Of a stretch of DNA of 64,000 bases, positions 1 through 9,606 are shown one piece after another (within the stretch, counting starts at the first letter, position 1; every line of letters starts with the position of its first letter). The notes beneath the pieces are model-generated. The model searched no databases. It was not told the origin of the DNA and was given only the letters and a program-made list of their open reading frames with translations. This stretch comes from Aquatica leii. Taxonomy: Eukaryota > Arthropoda > Insecta > Coleoptera > Lampyridae. Position numbers and translations under genes: made by a program. The stretch lies in NCBI GenBank assembly GCA_035610365.1, contig CM069438.1:52882837-52946836 (forward strand), written 5' to 3'.

Positions 1-877
1 ATTCGAGCACAATCGGAGTTACAGTTGATTAATGCAGGACTATAGCATTAAAGTCTTTTTTTATAACATTTCTATATAACACTAATAAAAAAAAACTTCA
101 TTTCAAAATCTTGTCTTTTATTCCAAATCTATTGCACCGAATAAGTACAATAATGTTTTGTTGCCGACAAGATTGAAGATATTTGTCTAGAAATCGTCGG
201 TCGGTAACTGCGCAAATTGTAAAATGCACATAGAAGAGATAAGGAAAACGCAAAGTCGGTGACAAATTACGCGCGGAAACGGTAAGTCAAGTGAAGCACA
301 AGAAAAATTATGTAAGAATAACTAAGAGTTAGATACACAAACTAATAAAACAAAAACCCAAGCAAAAATCAGAATATACTGACTGTAAAAAAATAGAAAA
401 AAAGACTGAAAGTACAGCTATTATAAGTATAAGCAAACTCAGAACATTAAGGTAAAGTGTAGAAAAAAACTACGACAGTGCTTTCTAAACCCCAATCTTG
501 TGTGCAGTGTATACAAAAAAAATAATGAAAAACATTAATATCTAGTTTAGTGTATGCTAATAATTTAAAATAAAATTCAGTAAAAATGCAAAAAAATGCA
601 TAACTAAAATTCAAAATAAACCAATAAAAATAGTAAACAAACAAGTTAAAAAACACATAAGACTTTAAATACAATACAAAAAAATATATTGGAATAAATT
701 AAGGCAAATAATTTACGAAAAAAAATTGACATTTATAAAGTGTTACCGTCAATCCCACGTTAGCCACTGCCATAAATTTTTTGTTAATTTCGTTAATTTC
801 TTACGCCACCGCTTTGTCAAAAAAAATTTATCTGATTTTCACCTTGCATTTCCACACTGCGATAATTTTCAGAAATA
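1..877. other. AT-rich upstream sequence, no gene seen
   Basis: No supported coding region. The short open frame on the minus strand is a low-complexity, AT-driven artefact. The last part is the promoter and 5' UTR side of the prefoldin 6 gene; I see no convincing TATA box. Confidence 0.5.
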
Positions 878-1288
878 ATGGACGAAGTACAAAAGAAAAT
901 CGAAAACGAAGTAATTTCACTTAAAGGCACTCAAAAAGGTAAAATTCGACAGCGCGAGTTCGTTTTCTAACCTCACATTTTAGAGTATCAAAAAGCAATC
1001 TCTACAAGACAACAATTAGATGCTCAATTAAACGAAAATAAAGTCGTTAAAGAGGAATTAAATCTTTTATCGGATGATAGAAAAGTGTACAAAGCCATTG
1101 GACCGGCGCTAATTAAAATGGAAATAATAGAAGCTAAACAAAATGTAGCAAAACGTATCGATTATATTAATAACGAAGTTAAACGATTTGACGACATGAT
1201 ATTAAATCTTGAAAAGAAGCAAGATTCTCATAGGGAAGCTTTGCAGAAGCTCCAGCAAGAAAAAATGAAAGCTACAATTAAGACATAA
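878..1288 (+). CDS. Pfdn6: Prefoldin subunit 6 (PFDN6)
   Basis: A beta-type subunit of the hexameric prefoldin chaperone, which hands nascent actin and tubulin to the TRiC/CCT chaperonin in the cytosol. Two exons are seen, 878-938 and 984-1288, split by a 45-bp GT-AG intron after codon 20 (phase 1), giving 121 residues; the family is usually about 125-130. The protein is almost all heptad-rich helix, with the conserved central stretch VYKAIGPALIKMEIIEAK that forms the hairpin turn, as expected for a beta prefoldin. The start is the first ATG before the coiled coil (MDEVQKKIENEV). The gene converges on THOC3, whose stop codon lies 232 bp downstream. Confidence 0.93.
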
Positions 1289-1372
1289 TTTATATAATTA
1301 TATTTTCGCTTGTTTTAAATATTTAATTAAATTCGCAGTAAATCAAGATTTTTTGCTTCTTAACATTGTCTA

Positions 1373-1378
1373 AATAAA
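1373..1378 (+). terminator. Poly(A) signal of prefoldin 6
   Basis: AATAAA, 85 bp after the prefoldin 6 stop codon. It faces the THOC3 signal at 1442-1447, so the two convergent transcripts end within about 100 bp of each other. Confidence 0.6.
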
Positions 1379-1441
1379 TCCAATTACAGTCACTAAAAGT
1401 GCACTCATATTTCATCAGATGAAACTGTCAATAAAAAATAC

Positions 1442-1447
1442 TTTATT
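1442..1447 (-). terminator. Poly(A) signal of THOC3
   Basis: AATAAA on the minus strand, 74 bp past the THOC3 stop codon. Confidence 0.55.
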
Positions 1448-1520
1448 TCTAAAGTGTTTTCATTAATCTTTAATGTGAACAAGGTGAAAATTGGTATTAT
1501 AAAAAAACAGAAACTTAAGC

Positions 1521-2573
1521 TTAATCAGATTGAAATCCCCATACTTTCAAATTGCCAGCATCGCGTTTCCTATCATAAGTGTCTTTATCGTCGCATGCAT
1601 AAGCAAGAAGATATCGAGAGGGATGCCACGCAACTGTAAAAGTAGCAGCATCCACAGAAATATCACTAATTTTATCACCGCTCTCAACAAAAGCAATATC
1701 GATAATCAAATCCTCAGATGCTGAAGCTAAAAGCTGTCCATCGTGGCTGAAAGATATGGTACGAACCGGCCAGTCCATTCTAGTAAACACCCTCAAACAT
1801 GCCAATTCATCAACATCCCACAAAGATACTAACGCATCTGCGCTTCCTGTTGCAAAATACTTTCCAGTTGGATCAAACTCAATACAAATGCAAGTGGCGG
1901 GGTGTGCCTTCAATACATGTTGTAACTCCAAATCAGGATAGCTACAAAGCAAGCATTTAAATGTATCACAAAAAAATGTTATTTACCTTAAAATGTGAAT
2001 ACACCCTTGTCCATTTGTTAGAAAAAAGAACTCGCTGGTATTATTCCAAGAAATTTCATTTACTTCAAAGTTGTATTGTTCCTCGCTCTTAATTTTGTGA
2101 GTGCGAGCATCTATAAAAGTAACTAAATCTTCTTTATTTCCAACAGCAATTGTATCTCCATCGGGTGCCCATGTTATGTTAATATTCTCGCCTTTGGTAT
2201 TAATCGTAGCTACACACTTCTGTACTCTTATATCCCATATTCGAACAGATTTATCTCCACTGGCAGTGCTAAGTAAGTCCGCATGAGTCTTGTGCCAACA
2301 TAGTTGATCAACTGATCCCTGATGTCCTTTAAAAGTTGTTTCTTTATTCTACAATTAGAAATTATTTAAAGAAAACATCACCGAACGTCTTACAAGCAGT
2401 TCTTTGTCTAAGGTGTAAATCGACACTGATTTATCATAAGATCCCGAAGCCAGTCGTTTCCCATCACAGCTCCAACCTACAGAGTGTACTTTCGCTGTGT
2501 GTCCAACGTACTCTTTAGATTTATTATTTGATTTAAAATGAGTTTGTAACTGTTTTATCTGTTCAGCGTACAT
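1521..2573 (-). CDS. Thoc3: THO complex subunit 3 (THOC3/TEX1), WD40 protein
   Basis: A WD40 beta-propeller subunit of the THO/TREX complex, which couples transcription to mRNA export in the nucleus. Exons in gene order are 2573-2394, 2348-1987 and 1941-1521, giving 320 residues (human about 350). Both introns are 45 bp. The last exon holds the family hallmarks GKYFATGSADALVSLWDVDE and WPVRTISFSHDGQLLASASED, followed by ACDDKD near the C-terminus; exon 1 has HTAKVHSVGWSCDG and LASGSYDKSVSIYTL. The donor of intron 1 was placed at GTAAGACG because this gives an alignment without gaps to the family; a second possible donor 12 bases further on would give only a 33-bp intron. Recognition is by family similarity recalled from memory. 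Confidence 0.94.
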
Positions 2574-3440
2574 TTTTACAAATTCAAACTAAAAATAGGT
2601 TATAAATAGCAAAACATGCAAGAATACCAACATCTACTTTGAGAATTGATATCGGTTATGTACCAACCTAATTTTAATACTATCTAATTTTTCTTATATT
2701 ATAAAATTTAGCAGAAAAGAACGATATTCCAAATAATTTTTAGCGAGTTTTCGCACTATTTATATAATTATAATTTGTTTACAGTTAATTGCAGTGGCGG
2801 TTGGTTCATAAGGACCCTAGGGCGCGACCTGCCCTTCCCCACACGTTTATTAAAACACAAAAAATGGTACAAATTATTATAAATTAAACATATTTATAGG
2901 ATCCTATACTTTTTATTACTCTAAAAAATTTAATTAATTCTGTCATTAGAAAAAACGGTTGAAATAAAATCTCTCGGAAGTCTATAAAATTTATCAAAAA
3001 CACACATATTAAAAAAATATTATTTTACGTTTATTGTTAATCAACACCAAATTATTAGATTTATTAATACAGATCTCAATTCACACAGAAAAAAAATCCC
3101 TGGTTCGGTATTATTCCTTTTTTGGCACAATGCAAAATTTCTCAAATGTTCAAAAAAAGCATTTTCCCGGTCTTTGATAAGGCTGCTATTTGTAAAATCA
3201 TAAAACCAGGATACATAGGTTTCAATCACCCAGACAATTTTTTAAATTATTATAATGTAAATTCTAATACAACATACTATTATGTTTAAGTCAAAATTTT
3301 TTTTTAAACAAGTAAAAAGTGTATGCGTTTATTATTTTTGTATTCAATGTAAAGAGACGCGAAAATCACAATTATTTCCCATACAAACGATTAAATTAAA
3401 TGAACACCATACATAATAAAACAAAATGTTAGCTATTACT
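2574..3440. other. Intergenic, with possible transposon debris
   Basis: No gene supported. The sequence starting at 2792 begins CAGTGGCGG and is GC-rich for about 55 bases, in the style of hAT terminal repeats, but no partner end was found. The minus-strand frame at 3041-3229 has no recognisable domain. Confidence 0.4.
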
Positions 3441-4007
3441 TTACACGGGTTCATTTTTAAGATTTTTAATGATAGAACAAACACAACACACATTCATAGT
3501 AAAATAATATAATGAAATAATCAATCTGCTATTAAATCGCAACACGCTCAACACTTCCTCCCGTTCTCCCGCCTTTCTATCCCCTTCACGCGTCTTCTTC
3601 TCAGCCAAATCAGCTTTATCTTCACTCGATCGACCACCATAAACGTCCTCGTTCATCAGATCTGTTATATAATCTCTTAAATAACCTGATGGTTGTCGTC
3701 TTCGTCTCGGTCTACCGCTAGATCCCAGTTCGACTTCAATTTTTTGAGTTGATTTTTTTATCTCGGGTTGATAGTCTTTGTCGTTTAAAAATTCGTTTTC
3801 TTCCTTCTCATTTTTTGATTCTTCTGTGTTGGGTAGATTCTCGATCTTCATGCGTTTCTTCTTCGTTTTCGATTCAGTCTTCCTGACTATATCGTCTTGT
3901 TCTTCCACTTCTTCACTGTCGTCTTCGTGGTTCTGATACATCTTTAACTGACTGACGTGGGCTGTTGTAACGTAATGCTGTTTGTCGTCTTCATGAAGTC
4001 TTATCAT
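3441..4007 (-). pseudogene. Ty3/gypsy pol C-terminus, relic
   Basis: A 188-codon open frame with no intron. It looks like the tail of a gypsy-type integrase polyprotein: an early VSQLKMY segment, then a long acidic and basic linker rich in E, K and D, then RPRRRRQPSGYLRDYITDL, which is the usual 'R-P-x-R ... P-x-Y-L-x-D-Y' ending of such polyproteins. No reverse transcriptase or catalytic integrase part is attached, so this is a fragment. A 60-bp segment inside it is repeated at 4081-4140. Low-complexity host protein is the alternative; the ending motif argues against it. Confidence 0.6.
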
Positions 4008-4140
4008 ATCTACTCTTGGTTTCGGCTTGTTTCTTCTTAACGCGTTCTCTACCGACTCACTCGACGCTACCGACTCACTCCCGTTCTCTCGCCTTTCTAT
4101 CCCCCTAACGCGTCTTCTTCTCTGCTAAATCAGTTTTTCC
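3561..4140. repeat. 60-bp direct duplication (3561-3620 and 4081-4140)
   Basis: Both copies share CCGTTCTC, then CGCCTTTCTATCCCC, then ACGCGTCTTCTTCTC, with a few differences. They are 520 bp apart and bracket most of the gypsy tail fragment, with BEL/Pao-like sequence beyond the second copy. They could be the edges of an insertion or rearrangement; I cannot tell which. Confidence 0.6.
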
Positions 4141-4199
4141 CTCAATAATAAGAACAAACTAGAACAACAAATAAGAATAACAAGGAGAGCTAATCGGCT

Positions 4200-4700
4200 T
4201 TAAGAAACGGAGTTAGCCGCGAAAGAGAGTGAGTAATCTAACCACTTGCTGTTCTAACGGTGGCTATATTTGATAGAGACTAGCAGGTCCTAGATATAAC
4301 ATGGTTACTCTACCAACCAGCCTGAACTAAAACTACATCACCTACTAGAGCACCGGGGTTATGTTGAAATTGTTTTTTTCGTTTCAAATATTCAGCAGAC
4401 CAGCGACGCCAAAAGGATTGTATGCTGTTTTGATGTCGCCAGCATTGTTTGAAAGTAAACTGATTAGCATCTAAAGAGAAGAAAGCAAAGGCTCACCAAT
4501 AAGAAAATGGTTTGGACTCAAATAGTTTGCAGTTTCAGCGAGATAAGACAAAAAGGCGCACAACGGACGACTATTCAATACTGCTTCGATTTGAGAAAAT
4601 CTCCACTACTTGGATTGAAACGTAAACCTACAAACATATCAATAAAGATGAATTCTCATTACAGCTGTGTGAATGGGTAATAAAGTGATCCAACACTTGC
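4200..4700 (-). pseudogene. BEL/Pao integrase C-terminal relic
   Basis: Read on the minus strand in two frames, this shows the hallmarks of the BEL/Pao integrase tail: AVLNSRPL, then LSPNHFLIGEPL, then a segment with FWRRWSAEYL and GDVVLV. Frameshifts and stop codons break it throughout. Only the end of the element is present. It lies next to a gypsy-type tail, so two unrelated LTR elements left their 3' halves in this intergenic gap. Confidence 0.65.
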
Positions 4701-4859
4701 GGAAACAACTCTGAAGACATCCAGTTCCAGGAGGCGCCACTAACAACATACGCGGCTTTAAATATTTCCTAGGAAGTATCATTGCTGGGGGAAGAAAAGT
4801 TCCAGCAGCACAGATAATAACACACGTTGCTACTAGTGTGCCTCGTTCTGCACCCCAGG

Positions 4860-4944
4860 CAACACACTAACATCATATGGCGACATTGACACGTCTTAGT
4901 GACGTCTCGTACGTAGTTTTGACGTCAATAAAACGTAATATGCT
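4860..4944. mobile_element. 85-bp MITE-like repeat, copy 1
   Basis: Shares its length (85 bp) and its core (CACGTCTTAGTGACGTCTCG, then TACGTAGTTTTGACG) with 14121-14205. The ends are imperfect inverted repeats related to AGCACACTAACGT. This copy is the more diverged at its ends. No clear target-site duplication. Confidence 0.65.
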
Positions 4945-5846
4945 GCTTGAGACAAGTGCAAGAGAATTAATTAATGTCCTTTTCAGCAACAACTTTCTTT
5001 GTGTTATGCACAGTTGTCCCAGTTTATTATTCTCTTCTCTATTGCCCCGATAAATTATACATATAAACATAAGTGTGTAAAAACAGCTTTTCTCAGTGTG
5101 AGTATTAAAATAAATAAAATTAATTAAAAACAAAACCGTTATTAGGTTCTCAGAAAATGGAAAAACTTGAAACAAAATGCTCATTATGTGTTTAATCCGC
5201 AGTTGCTTTAAAGTTTTTGTAACTTACACATTATAGTAATTAGAAATATGTTTTTTTTGGTAAATATTACGTCATACGTATAACGTAATAGAGGAATAAG
5301 AAAATCAGGCACTCCTTGGTGAAATAGAAAAAAAAAGAAAGATGCGCTTTGTCAAAATATACAAACCAACAGCATGTTTGTTTTAAGTTTAAAATTTGAT
5401 TTTTTAAATTTTACATAAATATAAATAATGAGTCGACAAAGTGTCGTTATTTCATATCTGCTTAATTATTTAAGTATTTTTCAAATTTTAAAATAGGTAC
5501 GGCAGATTCAAAACTTTGTTTACATCACGTCCGTAAACATCAAAGCCGGTCCTGTATAAACTTTCTTAATAATGATGTTTTACTATTAAAATATTTTGCA
5601 GTAAATTATTACTCATTATATTGTGTGTTTACTTATCTAGGAGCTTTTAGATTAGAAATTTAGATTTTAATAGAACAGTATAAGATGTATGATCTGTTAG
5701 CGCGCAAAGGAAACATGTGGAGTTACGTACAGATTCCTTTTTTATCAATGAGTCAGGATAAATTTCAGTAATATTAGTACATATTGTCATTGATCAAATT
5801 TGATCGTTTCTAACAAAATTTTGCATTTTTCTAGAAATTGCCTAAA
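4945..5846. other. Intergenic and MBF1 5' region
   Basis: No gene. A 24-bp near-perfect palindrome lies at 5266-5289 (ATTACGT...ACGTAAT). The TTTTTCTAG just before 5835 looks like a splice acceptor, so the MBF1 5' UTR probably has an upstream exon in this stretch that I could not place. Confidence 0.45.
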
Positions 5847-6337
5847 ATGTCAGACTGGGATACTGTCACTGTGTTACGAAAAAAAGCACCCAAAGCGTCA
5901 ACGCTAAAAAGCGAGCAAGCGGTTAACGCGGCACGTCGTCAAGGTGTTCAAGTCGAAACTCAACAAAAATGTAAAGAAATAACGCCGTTTAACGAATATA
6001 TTGTTTTTTGTACGTTGCAGGGGGCGCCGGAAGTAACAAGCAACATGTCGCCGCCAAAAACACAGCTAAATTAGACAGAGAAACCGAAGAGCTTCGCCAT
6101 GATTCAATTCCTCTGGAAGTCGGAAAATTAATTCAACAAGGTCGACAGGCAAAGAATTTAAGCCAAAAAGAACTGGCAACTAAAATCAATGAAAAACCAC
6201 AAGTCATTACAGACTACGAGGCTGGTCGAGGTATCCCTAATAATGTTATAATAGGTAAAATAGAACGGGTGATTGGAATAAAATTAAGAGGAAAAGATTT
6301 GGGCTTGCCTATGGCGCCCCCTGGGCAAAAGAAATAG
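5847..6337 (+). CDS. mbf1: Multiprotein bridging factor 1 (MBF1/EDF1)
   Basis: A conserved transcriptional coactivator that links TBP to bZIP-type activators and also acts at collided ribosomes. Exons are 5847-5970 and 6021-6337 with a 50-bp intron, giving 146 residues, normal for the family. The N-terminal MBF1 domain begins [16 protein letters not shown] and continues through [20 protein letters not shown]; the Cro/C1-type helix-turn-helix follows (about 80-135) with [16 protein letters not shown] and [12 protein letters not shown]. The start is the ATG at 5847, the usual family start; an in-frame TTG at 5838 is not needed. An acceptor-like site 5' of the ATG suggests a 5'-UTR intron. Confidence 0.96.
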
Positions 6338-7013
6338 GCGCACGGGGGGCACAACTTCATATCTATTTTACTAACATTAAAAACTACAAATACACTAAGT
6401 TTCAATACATAATCTGAAGTGTTCTCTTAATTTGTAGTTTGTTTTGTGCTATATTATATACACAATTATAACTGTTTTCAATAAATATAGCTTTCGTACT
6501 CATTCCTTTCCTGCGTACGTTAGCAGTATGTGAGAAGATTATATTGTGTATAAAAGGGAACATTGGAATAGACCATTACCTCCAACATCGAACTATCGTG
6601 AAGATACGTAATGAACGATGAAAAGTCTCGCAGTCACGTTTTAAACAATTAACGCAGATTTTGTCTAGCATGGACTTTCTGAAGTTCATGGTATGCATAG
6701 AAAACCTTACTGAATAAGTTATTGACTAACTTTCAAAATATTCCCGTTGGTTAATGCAAACATGTTGAGTAAGAAATGGAATAATCTTATATGATTAAGA
6801 CAAGCGACAGTGGAAGAATATCGATCGTATGCAGCGTATTAATTCTTTATTTGTTTAATTTGCCATCAACTTTTTAATAAAGGATTTTAGCAACATGTTT
6901 ACAGGCCCTTTTTTGTTTTAATTAAATGACAAACTAATGTAGTATAATAATTTTAAGTAAATCAAAAATAATCTTACATTATTAGCTCAATTACGTAAGT
7001 AAAAAAACAGAAA
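6338..7013. other. Intergenic between MBF1 and PSMB1 (convergent 3' ends)
   Basis: Apart from the MBF1 poly(A) signal, nothing recognisable. Confidence 0.5.
6480..6485 (+). terminator. Poly(A) signal of MBF1
   Basis: AATAAA about 143 bp after the MBF1 stop codon. Confidence 0.55.
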
Positions 7014-7764
7014 TTAATCTTTTCGTAAAGGAAAAGAATCACTTTTAATTCCATCCTTAGTAATAATATTAATGTGTATTCCATCTCCTGTATAAATATC
7101 TCGCTCGGCGGCCGAAACAAACACATCTTTTATTATAGCCAACGCTCTTTCTAATGGGATCGATTCGTCCTTAATATTTTGCATATTCTTCATTCCTACT
7201 TGATTGTCCAACAGTGGCTGTAGCAAGGCACCTGCAGATCCACCCGCTCTATAATTAGATCTCTCGCAATGCCCGATCGGATCATAACTATATACACATC
7301 CCTTTCCATCGTTGTCTAAACCGACCAACATGTTTGAAATATAATATGGAAAGAAACGCTTGTAATATAAAACAGTTGATAACATTTGAGCAGCTGCTGG
7401 TGTCGACATAACCTTGTTGTGTTCTTGCTCATACATCTGCATACGTGCGCTTAAAAGTCTAGTAAGAGTTAGAGTGTCGCACCAACAACCTGCACATCCT
7501 AAAACGGTTGTTTTCGACAGGGAGAATAACTTGCTTTGCTGGCGAGTATAAATTTGGAAACCGGTGCTGAGACGCGTATCGCCCCCAATAACTACATAAT
7601 CGTCCCCAGCAATAGCAACGATACTCCTGCAATCATAACTTTTATTACGATCTTACTAAAAGAATTTCTTACCCTCCGTTATCTGCGTAAGGACTAAAGT
7701 GATGATTAACTGGAGCTGCAGTTGAATAATCAGGATAATGAGGACGAGGTACTACTGAAGCCAT
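7014..7764 (-). CDS. Prosbeta6: Proteasome subunit beta type-1 (beta6, PSMB1)
   Basis: A non-catalytic beta-ring subunit of the 20S proteasome core. Exons in gene order are 7764-7673 and 7626-7014 with a 46-bp intron, giving 234 residues, the normal length. The N-terminal HFSPYADNGG precedes the beta-subunit fold (GDDYVVIGGDTRLSTGF). Family-specific stretches are KRFFPYYISNMLVGLD, GGSAGALLQPLLDNQVG and VFVSAAERDIYTGDGI, with the SLRKD-like end (PLRKD). No active-site Thr is expected in beta6. The gene converges on MBF1. Confidence 0.96.
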
Positions 7765-9129
7765 AATTTCAAATTCAATTTGAGATACCTTCAATGACAA
7801 AGTTGTTTTATTTAATAGGTTATGTACACCGACTTAAAGTTAGCCGTGTTTGAGTTATGCTTCAGACCAATCGGATATGCGCGTCAAACACAAATCGTTT
7901 TACTTTTAAAAACTTAAATTTTCTAAAATCTAAACATTTACAATATATCTTCCAAAGCCTGAAAAATATGCAGTAAGTTCTTCAGACGATTATAATTACT
8001 TTGTCAGCTTTATAAGTAGTAATATTTGTGTCAGAACACATAGACTTAACGAAAATACCTCTTTATATATTGTAACCAAACAAATCGCGTATCTATTACA
8101 TCATTTTTACGTTACTAGACTACTTTTATAACGTACCCCACATAACCACGAGAACGTCCTTTATAATGAATTTGAGTATGACCAGCATATTAATTACTTA
8201 TGCAAGTGTTTAGTTTGTTTAGTAATTTGTTAAAACTTAATTGAAATATTACACTATTTTATTAATTAAACGATAGTAAAATAAAATAGCGGACAGTTTT
8301 TTGACTGTGTGATCAATACTCTCAGAGAATGAATGTTACGTTTATTTAACGTCATTTATGGTTGCTTGTAATCAGTCTTGTCAAAAAACCGTCTTGCCAT
8401 ACCAAATCGTTGATGATAATCATTTTATAAAACTTTTACGATGTCTTAGATAAAATGGTGTTCTTTGTCAGAAAAAAAACTATACCAATAAATCGTATAG
8501 TATATATATAAGAGAAAAATGCTAGCACAACTAAAGATTTTGAAAGAAAGCTTTTTTGCAATTTTAGAAACAAAAAATCGTGAAAATGTGCACACTAACA
8601 AAAAGAGTTGCTTTAATTTTTATCTCAGATAAATTTAGTAAGAAACGAGAACAGATTGCGGAAGCCATTGCAAAAAAAGATTAGTAAGAAATATACTGTA
8701 AAATATAAGTACTGCAAAGTTCAAGACGTATATATGAGAAAATCTTTAAAAGGCTAAGTTGAGACTCGACTATGATAAAGTAACAAGACAATAATGCACG
8801 TTTAGAAATGATATAATCAAAACAAGCATATTATTTTGCTAAGAATAAGAGGAAGGATAAATTTTTATAATCCTGCACTAACAAATCAAAAAACCCATAA
8901 AACTTGTCTTCCTTGCCATGTTTCAATCATAATGTGGAACTATAATTTTTGGAAAGCTCAGAAAAAGCAGATAATCCAGTTTAAACTTAAATCCAATTAA
9001 AAACGCAGAAATTTACGTAAGCATCGTCATATCGTCATTTGGCGAAAAGAACTTTGGGTGCTATTGAGGCACCACTTGGGGTGTTGGGTTTGGTTGCGTG
9101 TTCTTTGTTAATTTAGTCGAAGAGGTTCA
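7765..9129. other. AT-rich intergenic, nothing recognised
   Basis: No open frame or repeat I can support on either strand. It separates the PSMB1 start from the 3' end of the LINE. Confidence 0.5.
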
Positions 9130-9142
9130 GCCTACATAACGT

Positions 9143-9361
9143 TTATTTTTCATTATTTACAGTATGTACATTACACTTGACGTTTTTGCGTGCTTCGTTC
9201 TTTTGGCGGATGCGGGAACGTATCACGTGTCGGCGTGCGTCTCCAAGCATAGCGATGTTGGCTGGCAGCTCGTTGTACGTCAATACACGGAGGTTTAGCG
9301 GTCGTAGTTGCCTGCGATATCGTTCAGCGGCGTGAGCTCCATACGCAGGGTCGCTATACAA
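9143..9361 (-). other. Unassigned 72-codon ORF in the LINE 3' region
   Basis: A basic open frame rich in Arg, Ala and Asn (for example DARRHVIRSRIRQKNEARK) that starts at a non-ATG codon. It ends just before an AATAAA on the same strand and lies 246 bp downstream of the LINE stop codon. It is GC-richer than its surroundings, as the LINE is, so it is either part of a long LINE 3' UTR or a fragment of another element. No family recognised. Confidence 0.2.
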
Positions 9362-9606
9362 ACAGACCGGGTGTCGCTATACGAGCAGACTGGGAGATCC
9401 TTCGCTATTGAGAGCAGAAGAACTCTGCTTTTTTAATCAATTCAATTTCATACATGTGTTTAACTTTTTCAATGAATTACATTTTTAAAGTTTTATCATA
9501 AATGGTAACATAGTCTGCTTAAATAACCCCATTGGATCGGTTTTCCACCTCCGAGTTGCCTCTTTGGTTTCCAACTTTTCCGCTGGGTTGAACATTTCAT
9601 TCTAAC

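Noticed and set aside
447..674. 75-codon hydrophobic minus-strand frame
   Set aside because: Phe/Tyr/Leu-rich translation of AT-rich DNA, no splice or family support.
2349..2381. 33-bp intron in THOC3
   Set aside because: A stronger donor 12 bases earlier (GTAAGACG) gives a 45-bp intron and an ungapped match to the family.
2792..2850. GC-rich CAGTGGCGG-led segment as a complete hAT element
   Set aside because: No inverted partner or transposase could be found nearby.
5838..5846. Upstream TTG start for MBF1
   Set aside because: The ATG at 5847 matches the family start and the TTG lies right after a splice acceptor-like site.
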